This document shows, one piece after another, positions 49,014-60,497 of a stretch of DNA of 64,000 bases. The stretch is from Clytia hemisphaerica (Eukaryota > Cnidaria > Hydrozoa > Leptothecata > Clytiidae). Under the pieces are notes generated by a model. That model saw nothing but the letters and a program-made list of their open reading frames with translations. It was not told the DNA's origin and searched no databases. Position numbers and translations under genes: made by a program. The stretch covers positions 124,001 through 188,000 of the forward strand of contig CACVBU010000738.1 in assembly GCA_902728285.1 (NCBI GenBank), in the 5' to 3' direction. How positions within the stretch are numbered: position 1 is the stretch's first letter; every line of letters starts with the position of its first letter.

Positions 49014-49478
49014 CTACTCTGTAAAAGGATTCTTTGAATTTATTGTTATCAAAATTTTTCCATCTCCTGTAATATTTGTTTCCTTGCAGGAGTTAAAATG
49101 AAAATTCTCAAATATCAGAAATTGAGGCAAGTGGTCAGAAATACCTGAAAGAAGATTTCCTGTTAAAGGTTTGTATTTAGAAGGAGTGAAAAAAATGTTA
49201 TCAATGAGTGTCCTAGACCTATCAGTGATTCTGGTAGGTAGAGAAATACTAGGTAAAAGAAAAAAGGATTCAAGAGAGTCTACGAAGTTATTTACATGTG
49301 GAGAGGTACCACATTCTAGCAAGTTGATATTAAAATCACCCATAAGCACAAGGCGCTTATTTTCCTTGTTAGCTTTTTGTAAGAAGGGAATGAAGAAGTC
49401 GTTTGTAAAAGTTTCGATTTTCATCGTTGGATGTTTATAGATACATCCAACAATTACATTTTCTTGCTTCTCAAACAA
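49014..49478 (-). CDS. endonuclease segment of the LINE
   Basis: C-terminal part of an exonuclease-endonuclease-phosphatase fold: VIVGCIYKHP, LMGDFNINLL and ISDHLPQF, the GDFN and SDH motifs used in catalysis of target nicking. The upstream portion is open to the finger near 50,070. Downstream the correct frame resumes only after a one-base shift near 49,085. Confidence 0.8.
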   Translation of the reverse strand: MFEKQENVIVGCIYKHPTMKIETFTNDFFIPFLQKANKENKRLVLMGDFNINLLECGTSPHVNNFVDSLESFFLLPSISLPTRITDRSRTLIDNIFFTPSKYKPLTGNLLSGISDHLPQFLIFENFHFNSCKETNITGDGKILITINSKNPFTE

Positions 49479-50085
49479 GAGTTCGCAAAAAGTAGATTCA
49501 AGCTCCTTTTCTGAGTTGAGAAGATTAGAAAGGTCTTTTCTAGGTTTGGATTTTAGCTTGTCAGAAATGAAGAGGGCAGTGCCGCCGGCACTCGCCTTTG
49601 TATTAGTAAAGAATGATTTATAGCCATCTATCTCAAGCCTGTGTGGGATAGACGAATCTGTAAGCCTAGATTCCGAAATTCCTAAGACTTTGAATTCGTG
49701 ATTTAATGTTTCTAAGAGGTTATTATACTCATCAAAATGTTTCGGTAAAGAGCAGATATTTAAGTGAAGAAAAGAGAGGTGTGAAGATGTATTAGAAAAA
49801 GCAAAGTTAAAGTCGTCACAATCTAGATACCTACAATCAATAGTGTTTAAATTGTACTCTGAATTAGTTTCTCGAATTTCTTCTATAGTTGTTAGATCAG
49901 AAAAAGAAGGATGAAAATAGTTGAACCTGAAACTTTCGTCATCGATATCGTGACAAATACTGAAAGGGAATATATTGCAATTGCAGTTTACGCACGCGCT
50001 AACTTGCGGTGGCTTAATCGTGAAAGGTAGATTGCACTGATGATGAAACCATTTCTGGCATAAGTCACAAAAGAAGGAAGGACCA

Positions 50086-51140
50086 AGCTATGGTCCAGAG
50101 ATATATAAAGGTCAGTACTCCCAGCCAGAGAGAGGAGCGAGCCAATTTATGCCCGACCTTCAGAACAAAGCGTGTATTTCCACAATCATGGTCAAAATCT
50201 ATTGAGAATTTAGCTTTTATTTCCTCGTTTTTCGAAATTTGGAGTTCGGGCGAGAAAGTCACTTTTGGGCTAATTGATAAATTTATTCGAGTATTTCAAT
50301 TCGGGAGGAGTTTATAATTATAGACTTCCAGACTATATTCTGAGCCCTATTAGACGATTCTTTTTTATTCTGAGATCCTAAGCTCCTAAGTTTTAAGTCT
50401 AGCGTTAAAACTCTACACTTCTAACCTAATTTAGAGCGCTTCCAAATCGTTTTTGGTTATAAGATTTCGTAGGAATTTCCCTATTTTTTCAAATATTACG
50501 ACCATGATTGCACATATGGTGCCAGATAACCGTCAATGCTTACCTGATAATACGGGGTGGCGAATCAGCAGCCACCATAACGCAATAAGGAGGAGCAGGA
50601 TTCCCGGAACCCCCCCCCAATAGATACGTAATCCCCACTGGGGGAGTACTAAGGCAAAATGGTTGCCGTATATAAGGGTCTTATTTTCCGACTCTCGAAA
50701 GTCCCTCAAAAACTGTAAGGGTTCCAAAATTACGAAAATCAAAAATCAACTCCCTCAAACTCAAAAGGTCATAAATTCGTGAAGTTTGGACTAAAATTTG
50801 AGCATTTTGGCTCTGACATTTAAGGGAAATAGTCTCTCTAAGCCTAAGGGTGGCAAAAACGTCAAAAACGGACAAAAATTCAGCTTCTCTACTAAAGGTC
50901 AATTTTTGTACTTTGACTCAGACATACCTGTCATGTCGCGAACCTCTCTCGGAAAAATTTCCCCTGGTAGATTTTCGCCAATTTATATTTTTAATGTTAA
51001 AAGTACAGTCTGGTCATAGTTTAAATTGTGTGTGGTTGTTACAGCTCTAAATAAAGGAGCGAGACCATTTCCCATCGGAGAGGAATAATAGTCTCATTGA
51101 TGTTCCATATCCCCAGTCTGGCTCAACGACCCTTGTGCGT
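50086..51140. other. no gene seen
   Basis: Between the LINE 5' end and the minisatellite. Short open frames only; nothing recognised on either strand. Confidence 0.35.
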
Positions 51141-51154
51141 AAGGGTAGGTGTCC

Positions 51155-51264
51155 GGAAAATTCCCCCCCGGTGAATTCCCCCCCGGTGAATTCCCACCCA
51201 TTGAATTCCCCCCTGGTGAATTCCCCCCCGGCAAATTCCCCCCTGGTGAATTCCCACCCATATA
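51155..51264. repeat. 15-bp minisatellite, GGTGAATTCCCCCCC
   Basis: Seven imperfect units of GGTGAATTCCCCCCC (variants CCATTGAATTCCCCCCT, GGCAAATTCCCCCCT) lie 440 bp upstream of the MULE start. They give PPVNSPPVNS-like frames on plus and GGEFTGGEF on minus, which are not genes. Confidence 0.85.
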
Positions 51265-51699
51265 TTTTTATAAAAATTGACACTAGGCACATAACATCTT
51301 CTAAATTTCCTAAAGAATCAATAGAGAATGTAATAAAAAAGAAGTTGAAATATCGATTTCGTACCTGAATGGAAATCGATATTCATTTTTTATAAATACT
51401 TAAGCCCCGAAAGAGGCAGAAATTCTCGTTTGCGTCATGTTACTCAAACTACTGACATTTATATTGTATACAATTAAATCAATAGGTGCCATATACAGAA
51501 TTGCGAAAAAGGTCTTGTTAACAATTATCTTTTGCGGCCCTTACAAAATTGATTTGAAACTTAATTGAGTGTCTACATGACAACAAAATCCTGAAAAACA
51601 GGCTTTTGCCTTTTTGAAAAAGAAAAATATGCAAACGAAGAATCGTTATAAATGTATATACTACTCTACTTAAATGCAATCTACGACCGAAGTGAAATC

Positions 51700-53088
51700 A
51701 TGGAGTTTACTGAAACAGAAAAAGGAAAACCTAAAATCATTAAAGACGGATACATTTATACGTTTAAAAAGGAGTTGGCTAGTGGATTAAGAACATTTGA
51801 ATGTATTTTACGGCGAAAGGAAAGTCGGTGTAATGCTTTCATCAAAATAGATGAGGATGATGAATTTGTTGAGCAAGTCAATCTTCACACGCATGCTCCT
51901 TCTCAAACGGAGGCTGAAGTTACGAAGCTAAAGGTCAGCATGAAGCGGAGAGCTCAATCAACAACGGACAACCCACACCAAATTCTCTCTAGAGAATTAC
52001 GAAACGTGAGCGAGGATGTTGCTGCTAACCTTCCAAGTATGGAAACAATGCGGCGAAATATTAGAAAAGCACGAGAAGATGGTGATCAACCGGGAATCCT
52101 TTGAGCAGGGAAGAAGTTCCTGTTTTGCCGCCAGCCTTCTGTCAAACTACGGTGGATGAAAGATTTTTATTTTACGATAGTGGTTTTGGTGATGTAAATA
52201 GGATTTTTATTTTTGCGTCGGACATTCGCGTTCAGCTTTTAGGGGAATCTGAACATTGGTATGCGGACAGAACTTTCAAAGTGTGTCCAGAAATCTTTTT
52301 CCAGCTTTACACCATCCACGCTCAACGCGATGGTCAAATATTTCCGTGCATTTATGCCTTACTTCCTAACACAACGGAGGATACATACCGCAGGTTCTTT
52401 GACCAAGTTTTCCAAGAGGTACCAAACGAAAACCTGCAGGACTTTCTTGTAGACTTTGAAAAAGCGGCTATGAATGCTATTAACCATTTGAAACCAGATG
52501 CTGAGATCAAAGGTTGTTTTTATCATTTGTCTTCAAATGTTTGGAAGAAAGTAAGGGAGTTGGGTTTCCAACAAAGATATGCAAATGACGAAGAGTTTGC
52601 TCTCCATTGTCGGATGATCTGTGCCCTTGCTTTCCTCCCAGAAGGAGATGTTATTGATGGTTTTGGGGAATTGACGGATGCCATTCACGAAAGTTTCGAA
52701 AATGATCTGGATAATTTACTAGACTACTTCGAAGACACCTACATTGGTCGTGTTCGCCGAAATCGTCGTGGTCAACATATGGAACATGTTCAACAGAACA
52801 AACGAAGAATTGCCACGAACCAACAACAATCTTGAAGGGTGGCATCGAAGATTCTCCCTACAAGTTTCATCATGCCACCCGACCCTTTGGAAATTTATCG
52901 ACCTTCTAAAGGATGAAGAAAACTTGGTCCGTGTTGAGATTGTCCAACAACTTGTCGGCTACGCCCCACCAGCCCAGAGACGGAGATATCGTGATTGTAA
53001 TCAGCGTATTATGACCATAGTTGAGGACTATCCTAATCGTCAAACAGTCCAATATTTGAGAGCTATAGCCCACAACATTGCGTTTTGA
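51700..53088 (+). pseudogene. FLYWCH-MULE transposase (Mutator superfamily), two frameshifts
   Basis: Segment one (51,700-52,104) has an N-terminal FLYWCH-type zinc finger: FECILRRKESRCNAFIKI followed by VNLHTHAP. Segment two (52,101-52,835) is the MULE catalytic core with ADRTFKV (first Asp), LVDFEKAAMNAI (second Asp), GCFYHLSSNVWKK (C..H) and DYFEDTYIG (candidate Glu). Segment three (52,744-53,088) gives LPRTNNNLEGWHRRF, HPTLWKFIDLL and YLRAIAHNIAF to the stop. Frame goes 1, 3, 1: the shifts lie near 52,095 and between 52,745 and 52,790. Otherwise the protein, about 460 residues, is full length and free of stops, so inactivation is recent or the shifts are errors. No clear terminal repeats were found. 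Confidence 0.88.
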
Positions 53089-53979
53089 TAGCTTTGTAAT
53101 TCTTGGGATTTTTCGATTAAAAAACATTATATTATTGTATGTTACTATATTATGCTCAAATTGTAGTTTTTGTTTGTTTGTTTACTCTATTACAACGGTT
53201 TGTGTTTTAGCCCTTTTAGATTTTGTCGTGAAAATATACCATAAAATCAAGAATGATAAAAAAAAAAGATTTTATTATTTCTCTCAGATATAAAAACTTG
53301 ACTAATAAGCATTGTTTCCAGCCTTTCCACTGTGATAAGGCTTTCTGCTGAGATCAAAGGAATATTGCGAAACAACCGTGAAAGGTTTTCTTGAAATTTG
53401 TTTCGATGCCCATTGAAAGATATGAGATAAAAGATAAAAGCATGACTTTCGACGAACAAGAAGTTGATATAATGATATAACAAAAATATAATTAAAAGCG
53501 GGTTCCTTTCAGGGTACCTTTTGCTCTTTTAATTATGTCATAATATTGAAGATTTTCTGATCTATTCTAATTTCATGGACTTTAATGTTTGAGAAAAATA
53601 CTGGCAAATACTGGGAAAACAATGGAAAGAACTGAAATAGGAACATGAAATTGACGGAAAGTTTTAGGCTTTGCTCATCCTCCGACGAAAGAGTTTCTTA
53701 TGGTAAGTATATCTTTAGACTATGAAAGTTAGCCAGTTTTCTAACTTGACACACGGCTTGGAACGGCATTAGTCATTTTTGGGAACAGGTTATAATTGTT
53801 TTTTATGAAATCTATTTTTGAGAAAAGGGTAATGATTAAAAAATTGAATTCAATCTTTATGGAAAATTGGTATTCATAATTATATTCAAAAAGCGATAAC
53901 AAAAAATCTACAAATTCTTTATAGTCCCTATAAATTGACATGCGTGCATCACGTTGGTCTTGTTAAACGGACGGAAACG
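53089..53979. other. no gene seen
   Basis: Between the transposase stop and the TMEM258 stop. It presumably includes the 3' UTR of TMEM258 near its right end; otherwise AT-rich without recognisable features. Confidence 0.35.
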
Positions 53980-54398
53980 TCATACATATATTCCAACCCA
54001 GAGTAGTAAAAACATCGATCCGAATCCCATGAAAATAGCAGCGAATAATGCAACCAATAATTCTTTGTAGATATCTCGTGAATATTTTGTGGAAGTAACT
54101 TCATAACTGTTAGTGTTTAAAAATTATAACCATAGTTAAGGAAAAAACAAGAAGTCATTCATCAAAATGTTTAAAAAATTGCAGGAGAAAGTATGCATGG
54201 TAAGTTGTGGCTTAGATTTCCATAACTTTACTATGGATTACTATGGCTAGAAAAATCAGGAAAACTTATTTGAAAAGGATACACAAAAAACCAAGCAGTA
54301 AAGAAAATTCCAATGCCCAATAAGATGAGTGTAAGGTGAGGATAAATGTTTGGGTTCACTGGACTGATATATCGGCCCATCTGTTCAATGCTGATATC
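53980..54398 (-). CDS. TMEM258: TMEM258 (oligosaccharyltransferase subunit), two exons seen, 5' end missing
   Basis: Exon 54,398-54,283 gives [17 protein letters not shown], then [20 protein letters not shown], ending GT|GTATCC; exon 54,106-53,980 continues after TAACAG with [19 protein letters not shown] and ends LLLWVGIYV plus TGA. Phase is kept across the 176-bp intron. Human TMEM258 is 79 residues and is matched nearly end to end (RYTSPVNP.., [15 protein letters not shown]). The protein is a two-helix ER membrane component of the OST complex in N-glycosylation. The acceptor at 54,399 starts in phase 0, so a tiny first exon carrying the initiator lies upstream and was not found; initiation at the internal Met (QMGRY) is the alternative. 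The exons are short enough to be missed by ORF scans. Confidence 0.93.
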
Positions 54399-55690
54399 CT
54401 AAAAGCGAAAAAATTAACAATCAGAAGAATTAAAAAATTTCCATGTTGAAATGTGCTCGCGACGTTCTGGATTCATAAGAAGCTGCAGCATCCAGCGAGG
54501 ACATTTTTTTAATATCTGTTTCCCAGATATAGCTTCCCTGCTAGAAAAGTCAATCTTTTGGCCAAAAGTTTAAAAAATCTTATTCATAGCTCCAGCCAGG
54601 TTTCTAACTCCCCCAGAAAATTGCCTTGCTCCCCCGTAGAGAAAAGTCAATAAAAAATATATGCAAGTACAGTACTGACAAATGAAAACTAAACTTTATG
54701 TGTATTAAAATATTTAATGTTTACACATCTTTTGCTTTTTATATTTCATTTAATAGTAAGATCTAGGCCCCCCAAAAAATCTAGGTCCCACAAAAAAATC
54801 CAGGTTCCCCAATCTTAGCCCCGGTTTCTTTAAAGGAAAGGATAAAATATTTCTTAGCCCCTACCCCCCAAAAAAGGGGGAGCTGATACCATGTTATTCT
54901 TAGAATTTGTATTCTTCAAAAATCTCAAACTGTCTTCCCTAGAAATTTGATCTGTCTCCACAATTAAAAAATTAAAGTTTTGATCTGTTTTCCCAGGCTT
55001 TTAAGGAATACAACTTTCCCAATATCGAATGTGCTTTACTAAAACAGGTGTATTGGACATCTGTTTCCCTCTCCTAGAATTTTTTATCTTTTTCTCACAC
55101 TTGTTTGTGATTGATATCTGTTTTCCCTTAGAAAATTCCATTTGTTTCCAATGCAATGTACTGTAATGCAAACAGATGATTGTAAGGAAAACGTTCTTCC
55201 TAGAAATTCTGATGCTTCCAAATTTTTCAACTAAAAGCTATCTCCTGGAAAAGGGAAACAGATATTTTGGGGAAACAGATACTTTGGGGAAACAGGCTCG
55301 TCGGCTGCTTCTGAAAGTCAGGATCTAAATACATGATACCTGTATATCAATTTTTATTATGCTAAATTTTGTGCATTAACAATATGGGGGTTGTTGTATA
55401 AAAAATAGGAGAAAGAATGAGAAAATTTAAAAGCTCAAGAAAATTGGAAAAAAGTGATTTCCAGCATTCCCACCTGGAAAATAATTATCCTACCAAGTCA
55501 AGCTCTATCAAACTTTTGAGAAAAAAATCAGTGTAAAAATTTTCACAAGATACTAAGTTGAAAGTTTTTTGAAGCAACCCTAGAAAGTGAAACCTTGGGG
55601 AAAGAGGCTGGAAAACTAAATATTGTTAGTCTTTTGGGAGAGTGAACACCTTAAAGAATTCTCTGAAAATCTTCAACAACTCCCCGGAAA
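54399..55690. other. no gene; CTGTTTCCC-rich sequence
   Basis: Repeated TATCTGTTTCCC / GGGGAAACAGATA words between about 54,510 and 55,300. The outer parts GGATTCATAAGAAGCTGCAGC and GCTGCTTCTGAAAGTCAGGATC are roughly inverted, so this may be another old TIR element. The first exon of TMEM258 should be nearby. Confidence 0.35.
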
Positions 55691-55699
55691 CCTGCAATG

Positions 55700-55882
55700 C
55701 CTCCCTCAGAAATTGTAAAAGCAGCAAAATTTCAAAACAAATTAACCACGTAGCTCCACTCGCAGCTCTAATCTACAATTTTTGTTTTGATTTAACTTTG
55801 TATTTTAATGACCAGACAGGTCATTCATTTGAGGGCTATGCATGTTAGCCTCCACTGATGCAAGTTACCTGACTTCACAGTA
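55700..55882. repeat. TIR element, ACTGTG..CACAGT family, copy 3 (right part)
   Basis: TTTGAGGGCTATGCATGTTA, GCCTCCACTGATGCAAGTTA and TTCACAGT match the right end of 18,718-19,673. Confidence 0.65.
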
Positions 55883-56574
55883 AGTGGTTGTGAACATAAT
55901 TAAAATTTTAGTGTTGAAAATTTGACTAAAAATGTCAATGTCTGTTTTTTTTAAAGAAGATATTGCATTGTTTAGCTCGGGGAAGGTTGAAATAAGTCAA
56001 AAAAAGGTGGTAGGACCCATTTTCAAGGGACCTCTGGAAATGGAGGAGCAAAACGTTATGAGTAAAGAATAAGTTTTTCTGAAAAGAGAAACCCTAAATC
56101 AAAAGAAAATCCACATCAGCAGAAATTATCACTTTTGTTAGGCAGTACAGTCAAGTATCAATATTTGAGGTATTACGAAAATCGCTACTTTTTGCCGTAA
56201 TCGCTTTCGTTTTTAACATAAGGTCTTAGCAACGGGTACCCCGGGCATAGTTACGGGGCATTGAGAAAAAATCCTAACATAGAATTTCAAAAAGATTCAC
56301 ACTATCATATTCTACATGACAAAATAAACCTGTTCTATGTTGGGTTTTTTTCTTGGTGTTTTGTAGGCTTAATTATTGTCTTGCAAAGTAAATAAAACCC
56401 CCTGGAAATCTTTAGGTTTTGATAAGCAAAATACTTACATTCTATTGTTTACTTTTCAGGTATTCATCCAATCAGAATTCACGCTCAGAAACTTTCAACC
56501 AATCAAAACTCAACCGTGACGCAGGAAATGATCCAATCAGAATCCTGAAGCTAAAGACTTAGGGAGTGGTCAGA

Positions 56575-57779
56575 AAGTATCTACTAGGGGGGGGGTGGAG
56601 GATTCTAGGGGGGGTTCCAAAATTTATTCGAGGGTTTAGGGGGGGGGGTTTCAAATTTTTTTTGAGGGTTTAGGGGGGGGGGTTCCAAATCTTTTGGGCA
56701 ACTCAAGAGAAAATGTAGGAAGTCTAATTTCATAGTTTTACGTTTCAAGATTTCAAAAAATTTTCGGCCTGACAACTCAGAATTTATTTTATTTGATATA
56801 TGTACATGTCATACTAACATTATTTGGGCATCATCGCCTTGCCCTTTTGGTTTGTAGCATTGAGCTAAATGAGGGAAGTAGATTAGTGGCTTTCACAGCT
56901 CATCAGAGTGGTTTGAAAAAGTACTTTTTAGAAAGAAATTTGTCAAAACAAAGTGTCTTTTAGCTAAAATGGTGGTGAAAAACATCAACATTTTCTCCCG
57001 TCGGCGCAAACCATGGTTGTGCCTCCTTAGTCTCTACTAATATCTTATAAATTATATACACAGAGCTTTGACAGACCCTGAAAGACCTGAAAATATAGGT
57101 TTATAGGGAAATTTCAAACTCAGAGAATTTTATTTTTCAGACTCCTTTTAACAACAGAATAGCTTGTATTTTAGGGTCTCGAGTACCTGATCTTCAAAAT
57201 TTTCTTTTGGTGGCCCCTCAGGATATTTTGAGTAATTGAGTAATGCCTCTGTAATGTAGGGAGATTATGTATCAGGGAAAATAAGCTGTAATTTTCTCCC
57301 AAAACTTTGGGAAACTCAGAGAAAATTCAACTCGTTGATTCTTATTTTAACCCTGGACTATTCCTATAGGAGATCTACCATTTTGATTGACGTTTACACC
57401 ACGGGTTTTTTTCTTTTGTTTACTTCAGAGAAATTCCGTCGTAACCATGGAAATCGACTGAAAAAATCCAGTGGTGTAAATGTCAATCAAAATGGTAGAT
57501 CTCCTAAAGGACTATACTCAACTTTACAGGGCTAAACTATCTCCCTTACCTAATTTTGACATAAAAAACTGTCATACAAACAAATAATACTCTTTGCACC
57601 GCATCTGTATGAATTGTTTTTTTGCGTAAAAAAATTTCTAGTGGGGGGTGCGAAAAAATATTGGGCCTTATGAGGAGGGGTTCGAAATTTTTTTCCAGGC
57701 TAGGGGAGGGGGTGCGAAAGTAATTTGGGATTTTTCAAAATATCCTCCACTCCCCCCTAGTAGATACTTTCTGACCACT
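56575..57779. mobile_element. TIR element, AGTGGTCAGAAAGTATCTAC
   Basis: AGTGGTCAGAAAGTATCTAC followed by TAGGGGGG is perfectly inverted at the right end (GTAGATACTTTCTGACCACT). The G-rich terminal parts repeat GGGTTTAGGGGGGGG. No target duplication seen. A smaller MITE lies inside. Confidence 0.72.
57368..57509. mobile_element. 142-bp MITE
   Basis: GGAGATCTACCATTTTGATT then GACGTTTACACCA faces TGGTGTAAATGTC then AATCAAAATGGTAGATCTCC. GGACTAT occurs just outside on both sides, a possible 7-bp duplication. Confidence 0.7.
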
Positions 57780-58489
57780 TTCTTACAGCCAATCAGAATT
57801 TGTTAGCGAGCAGTATTCGTCCAATTGGAATCGCGTAACACGAAAGCGAAAGTGAAAGTAAAGGCGGAAATATATTCTTTTTTCGACGTGATTTGCATAT
57901 ATTAGAACAGAAAGAAACGCCAATTTGTCAAAGATTTGTTTAAAACCACCTTATTTTTTGTTGAGTATCGCCTAAATTTATCGAAAAAATATGCTTTTCA
58001 ACATTAATCTTAAAATCTCTTTTATTGTTAAGTATCCCCAGGGCTCAACGCCGAAAGAAAAATAAGCGGGCGGAACCGCCCTCGTAGTTTAATCCCGGGA
58101 TTGAAAAAACCTGGAGAAAACCTTTTCCGTACATATAATGTAGCTAAGGAATTTTAAAACACCGCATTTAAAGTGAAACAAGATGGCAGAGAAGTAGTGA
58201 TTGGAGGTTTTTGTAATTAGACAACATGACAAAGGTTTGTTATATTTTAGCATAACAAAGACAAACTCAGGAGGTAAGGTAAATTGCGTTTTGACTGCTT
58301 TTAACTGTTTTTCTAATAAAGAATATCTTCAAACTTGACTTCAATGTTAGGGGCATTCCCATGTTAGAGAAGCAAACAAGTTAAAAAAAAACTACATGAA
58401 AATGAAAGAACTAGAATTAGCCAATGTGGAAAATTAAAAACCCTGCCCTTGAAATGGCCAAACTTGCTCACAATATATACACCATATTA

Positions 58490-58600
58490 CTTCGAATAAA
58501 GGGGTGTTTAAATTTTTTTGATTTTACGAGGGGCGTTTATTTGAGGGGGCGTTTAAAAGAAGGGGGCGTTTATTAAAGTATTTTAGTCTTAAGTAGAATA
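58490..58600. repeat. GGGGCGTTTATT repeat block
   Basis: GAGGGGCGTTTATTTGAGG, GGGGCGTTTAAAAGAAGGG and GGGCGTTTATTAAAGTA in series. The same block recurs at 60,520-60,580, and its inverse AATAAACGCCCCTC is at 59,572-59,586. Confidence 0.65.
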
Positions 58601-58614
58601 TTTAGAGCAAATGT

Positions 58615-59409
58615 CGCTACCTTAATTCAAAAGGGGCCTAAGTCCTGTGAGCCTTAATTCAAAAGGGGCCTAAGTCCATTTGGGTCATTTTGAGAAAATT
58701 GAAATTAAAGTTTTTCCTTGATTCTGAAACCATTTTTGATGGTAAAGCTTTGAAGTAAATGTTTTCTGAAAGCCATAGCTATAAGTTTTTTTTCCAATGA
58801 AAAGGCATTCGTTTGAAAGGAATGTATTTTTGTATGTAACAGGTGCAACTTAGTAAATCTTGCAGAGTGGACTTAGGCCTTTTTTGAATTAAACATGAAT
58901 TTTGAAAAACGTGTGAGGGTTAATGTCTGCCTTTTAGAGTTCAAAACCTGCACATATGACACTCCAAAATAAAACCACTTACACCTAGATTCAAGATAAA
59001 GAGAAAAGACAATCTCAGTAAAATAAAGAAAAACTCAATTAAACTTTTTAGAATGCATGGACTTAGGCCCATTTGCAAATTAATTGGACTTAGGCCTCTT
59101 CAAAACTTAACAAACTTATTTTGGTGGACTTAGGCCTTTTTATTGTAAAAAGTTGATGGACTTAGGCCCTTAATTGTAAAAAGATGATGGACTTAGGCCT
59201 CTTTTGAATTAAACATCACTTTTATCAGAGCTTCAGTATGAAGTTTTGAACTTTTTAACTTTAAAAACTACTTGTTATGTACATCAAAAGAGAGCAAATG
59301 AGCCAGAGATTGAGAAAAACTAAAGATCTCAAATTTCATTAAAATGGACTTAGGCCCCTTTTGAACTGGGGGGTACCTGGACTTAGGCCCCTTTTGAATT
59401 AAGGTAGCG
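58615..59409. mobile_element. TIR element built of TGGACTTAGGCC words, TSD ATGT
   Basis: CGCTACCTTAATTCAAAAGG then GGCCTAAGTCC at the left is perfectly inverted at the right; ATGT flanks both (58,611-58,614; 59,410-59,413). GGACTTAGGCC or its inverse appears about ten times through 795 bp, mostly one orientation right of 58,860 and the other in the left arm. No coding frame. Confidence 0.8.
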
Positions 59410-59586
59410 ATGTGTACCCTTTGTTTTAGTTCTTTATCAGGATTATAGTGCAAAGTTCCTTTGGTTCAACAACTAAAATTGCATCGAAAACTGCTCTGGT
59501 TACAATGACTTAAATCTTCCTTTTCAAACCCAATCAACACTGGTATTGAAGTATTAAAGTCACAAGTTTCTAATAAACGCCCCTCC

Positions 59587-60497
59587 TAGCAACTCCAGAA
59601 GATTTTTCAAATTTTAATTTTTTTTTCAAAACCTATCCTATCTTGTAGAGCTTTGAAAAAGAAAGAAAATGAGGGGTCAAAGGCCTCCAGAGGATAAGTG
59701 GTTGTAAAGATATTCAAATTTTAGTGTCAAAAATTTGACTAAAAATGTCAAAAAAAAGGTTAGGAAAATAGCTTGGAAAAATTCGAAAAATGTGTCAAAA
59801 AAGAGAAGAAAAAAATTTTTCCAGTCATGCTTCTTCAATTTTGCATATCTCTTTTTCTAGTGTAGTTAGAGACCTGAAATTTGGAGGGAGAATTCTTTGA
59901 TGGTGTTAGAACAGGTTAGAATATTATTATATAAAAATATTATAAAATATTTATTTAGTATATTTATCAAAATAACGAAAGATATATCTTTTTTTGAAAA
60001 AAGAAGACATTGCATTGTTTTATTTTTGTTTTTGAATAAAAGTAGCTTGGAAAAGGTTGAAATGAGTCAAAAAAGGTGGTAGGACCCATTTTCAAGGGAC
60101 CTCTGGAAATGGAGGAACAAAAACTTATGAGTAAAGAATAAGTTTTTCTGAAAGGAGAAACCCCAAATGAAAAGAAAATCCATTTCGGCAGAAAAAAAAA
60201 CTTTTTTTTGGGACATTCCCATGCAAAAGAAACAAAAAAATGAAAAAATCTACATGAAAATGAAAGAACTAAAATTAGCGAATGTGATTTTTGAATTCCT
60301 CACCCTTTTTCTGATAAACATACAAAGTTTCAGCCTTCAAATACATTTTCCTCTGTTTCCAGACACATTTGTTCATCGATAGTTGCAATTTTGTTTTCTC
60401 CCGTCGGCAAACAATTTTCAAAATGTTGCAAAACGTTCGGCATTTTACCAATTTGCCGTCTAGCCCGTGTCCACAGTGTTATATACCGCTGGAATAG
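59587..60497. repeat. left arm of a 3.5-kb inverted repeat
   Basis: From TAGCAACTCCAGAAGATTTT to CACAGTGTTATATACCGCTGGA. The reverse complement is found at 62,248-63,122 with high identity. Both arms have similar short open frames (KMKEL..VIFEFLTLFLINI), which are not recognised as genes. Confidence 0.8.

Larger units (their letters stand above)
47060..50085 (-). mobile_element. non-LTR retrotransposon (Jockey/CR1/L2 group), near full ORF2 with two frameshifts
   Basis: Read on minus from 50,085: a zinc-finger-like stretch (FFCDLCQKWFHHQC, then ACVNCNC), an AP-type endonuclease (GDFNINLLECG and SGISDHLP), then reverse transcriptase with IPVYKNKGSPYDPNNFRPIS, FIDLQKAFDTVDHEI, HGVPQGSVLGPLLFL and the catalytic FADD box, and a C-terminal thumb and tail (KYLGLFLDE..WGQS). 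The frame breaks near 49,085, between endonuclease and polymerase, and near 47,555. Upstream of the finger the frame meets TAG, so the copy is truncated at its 5' end or begins here. The polymerase copies element RNA at the nicked target site. Non-functional as read. Confidence 0.9.
56142..58350. mobile_element. 2.2-kb insertion with TSD TGTTAG
   Basis: Defined by the split repeat around it and by TGTTAG at both ends. Ends GCAGTACAGTCAAGTATC and TTGACTTCAA show little inverted similarity, so its class is open. It carries an X-like fragment near 56,210-56,290 and a nested inverted-repeat element. Confidence 0.6.
55883..58440. repeat. third copy of the 59.6/63.1-kb repeat, split by an insertion
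   Basis: 55,883-56,141 matches 59,695-60,200 (GGTGGTAGGACCCATTTTCA, CCTCTGGAAATGGAGGA, GAATAAGTTTTTCTGAAA), and after a break the match resumes at 58,351-58,440 (GGGCATTCCCATG, CTACATGAAAATGAAAGAAC). The break coincides with TGTTAG on both sides (56,136-56,141; 58,345-58,350). Confidence 0.7.

Noticed and set aside
51047-51368. GGEFTGGEF and NSPPVNSPP frames resembling low-complexity structural proteins
   Set aside because: They are the translation of the 15-bp minisatellite.
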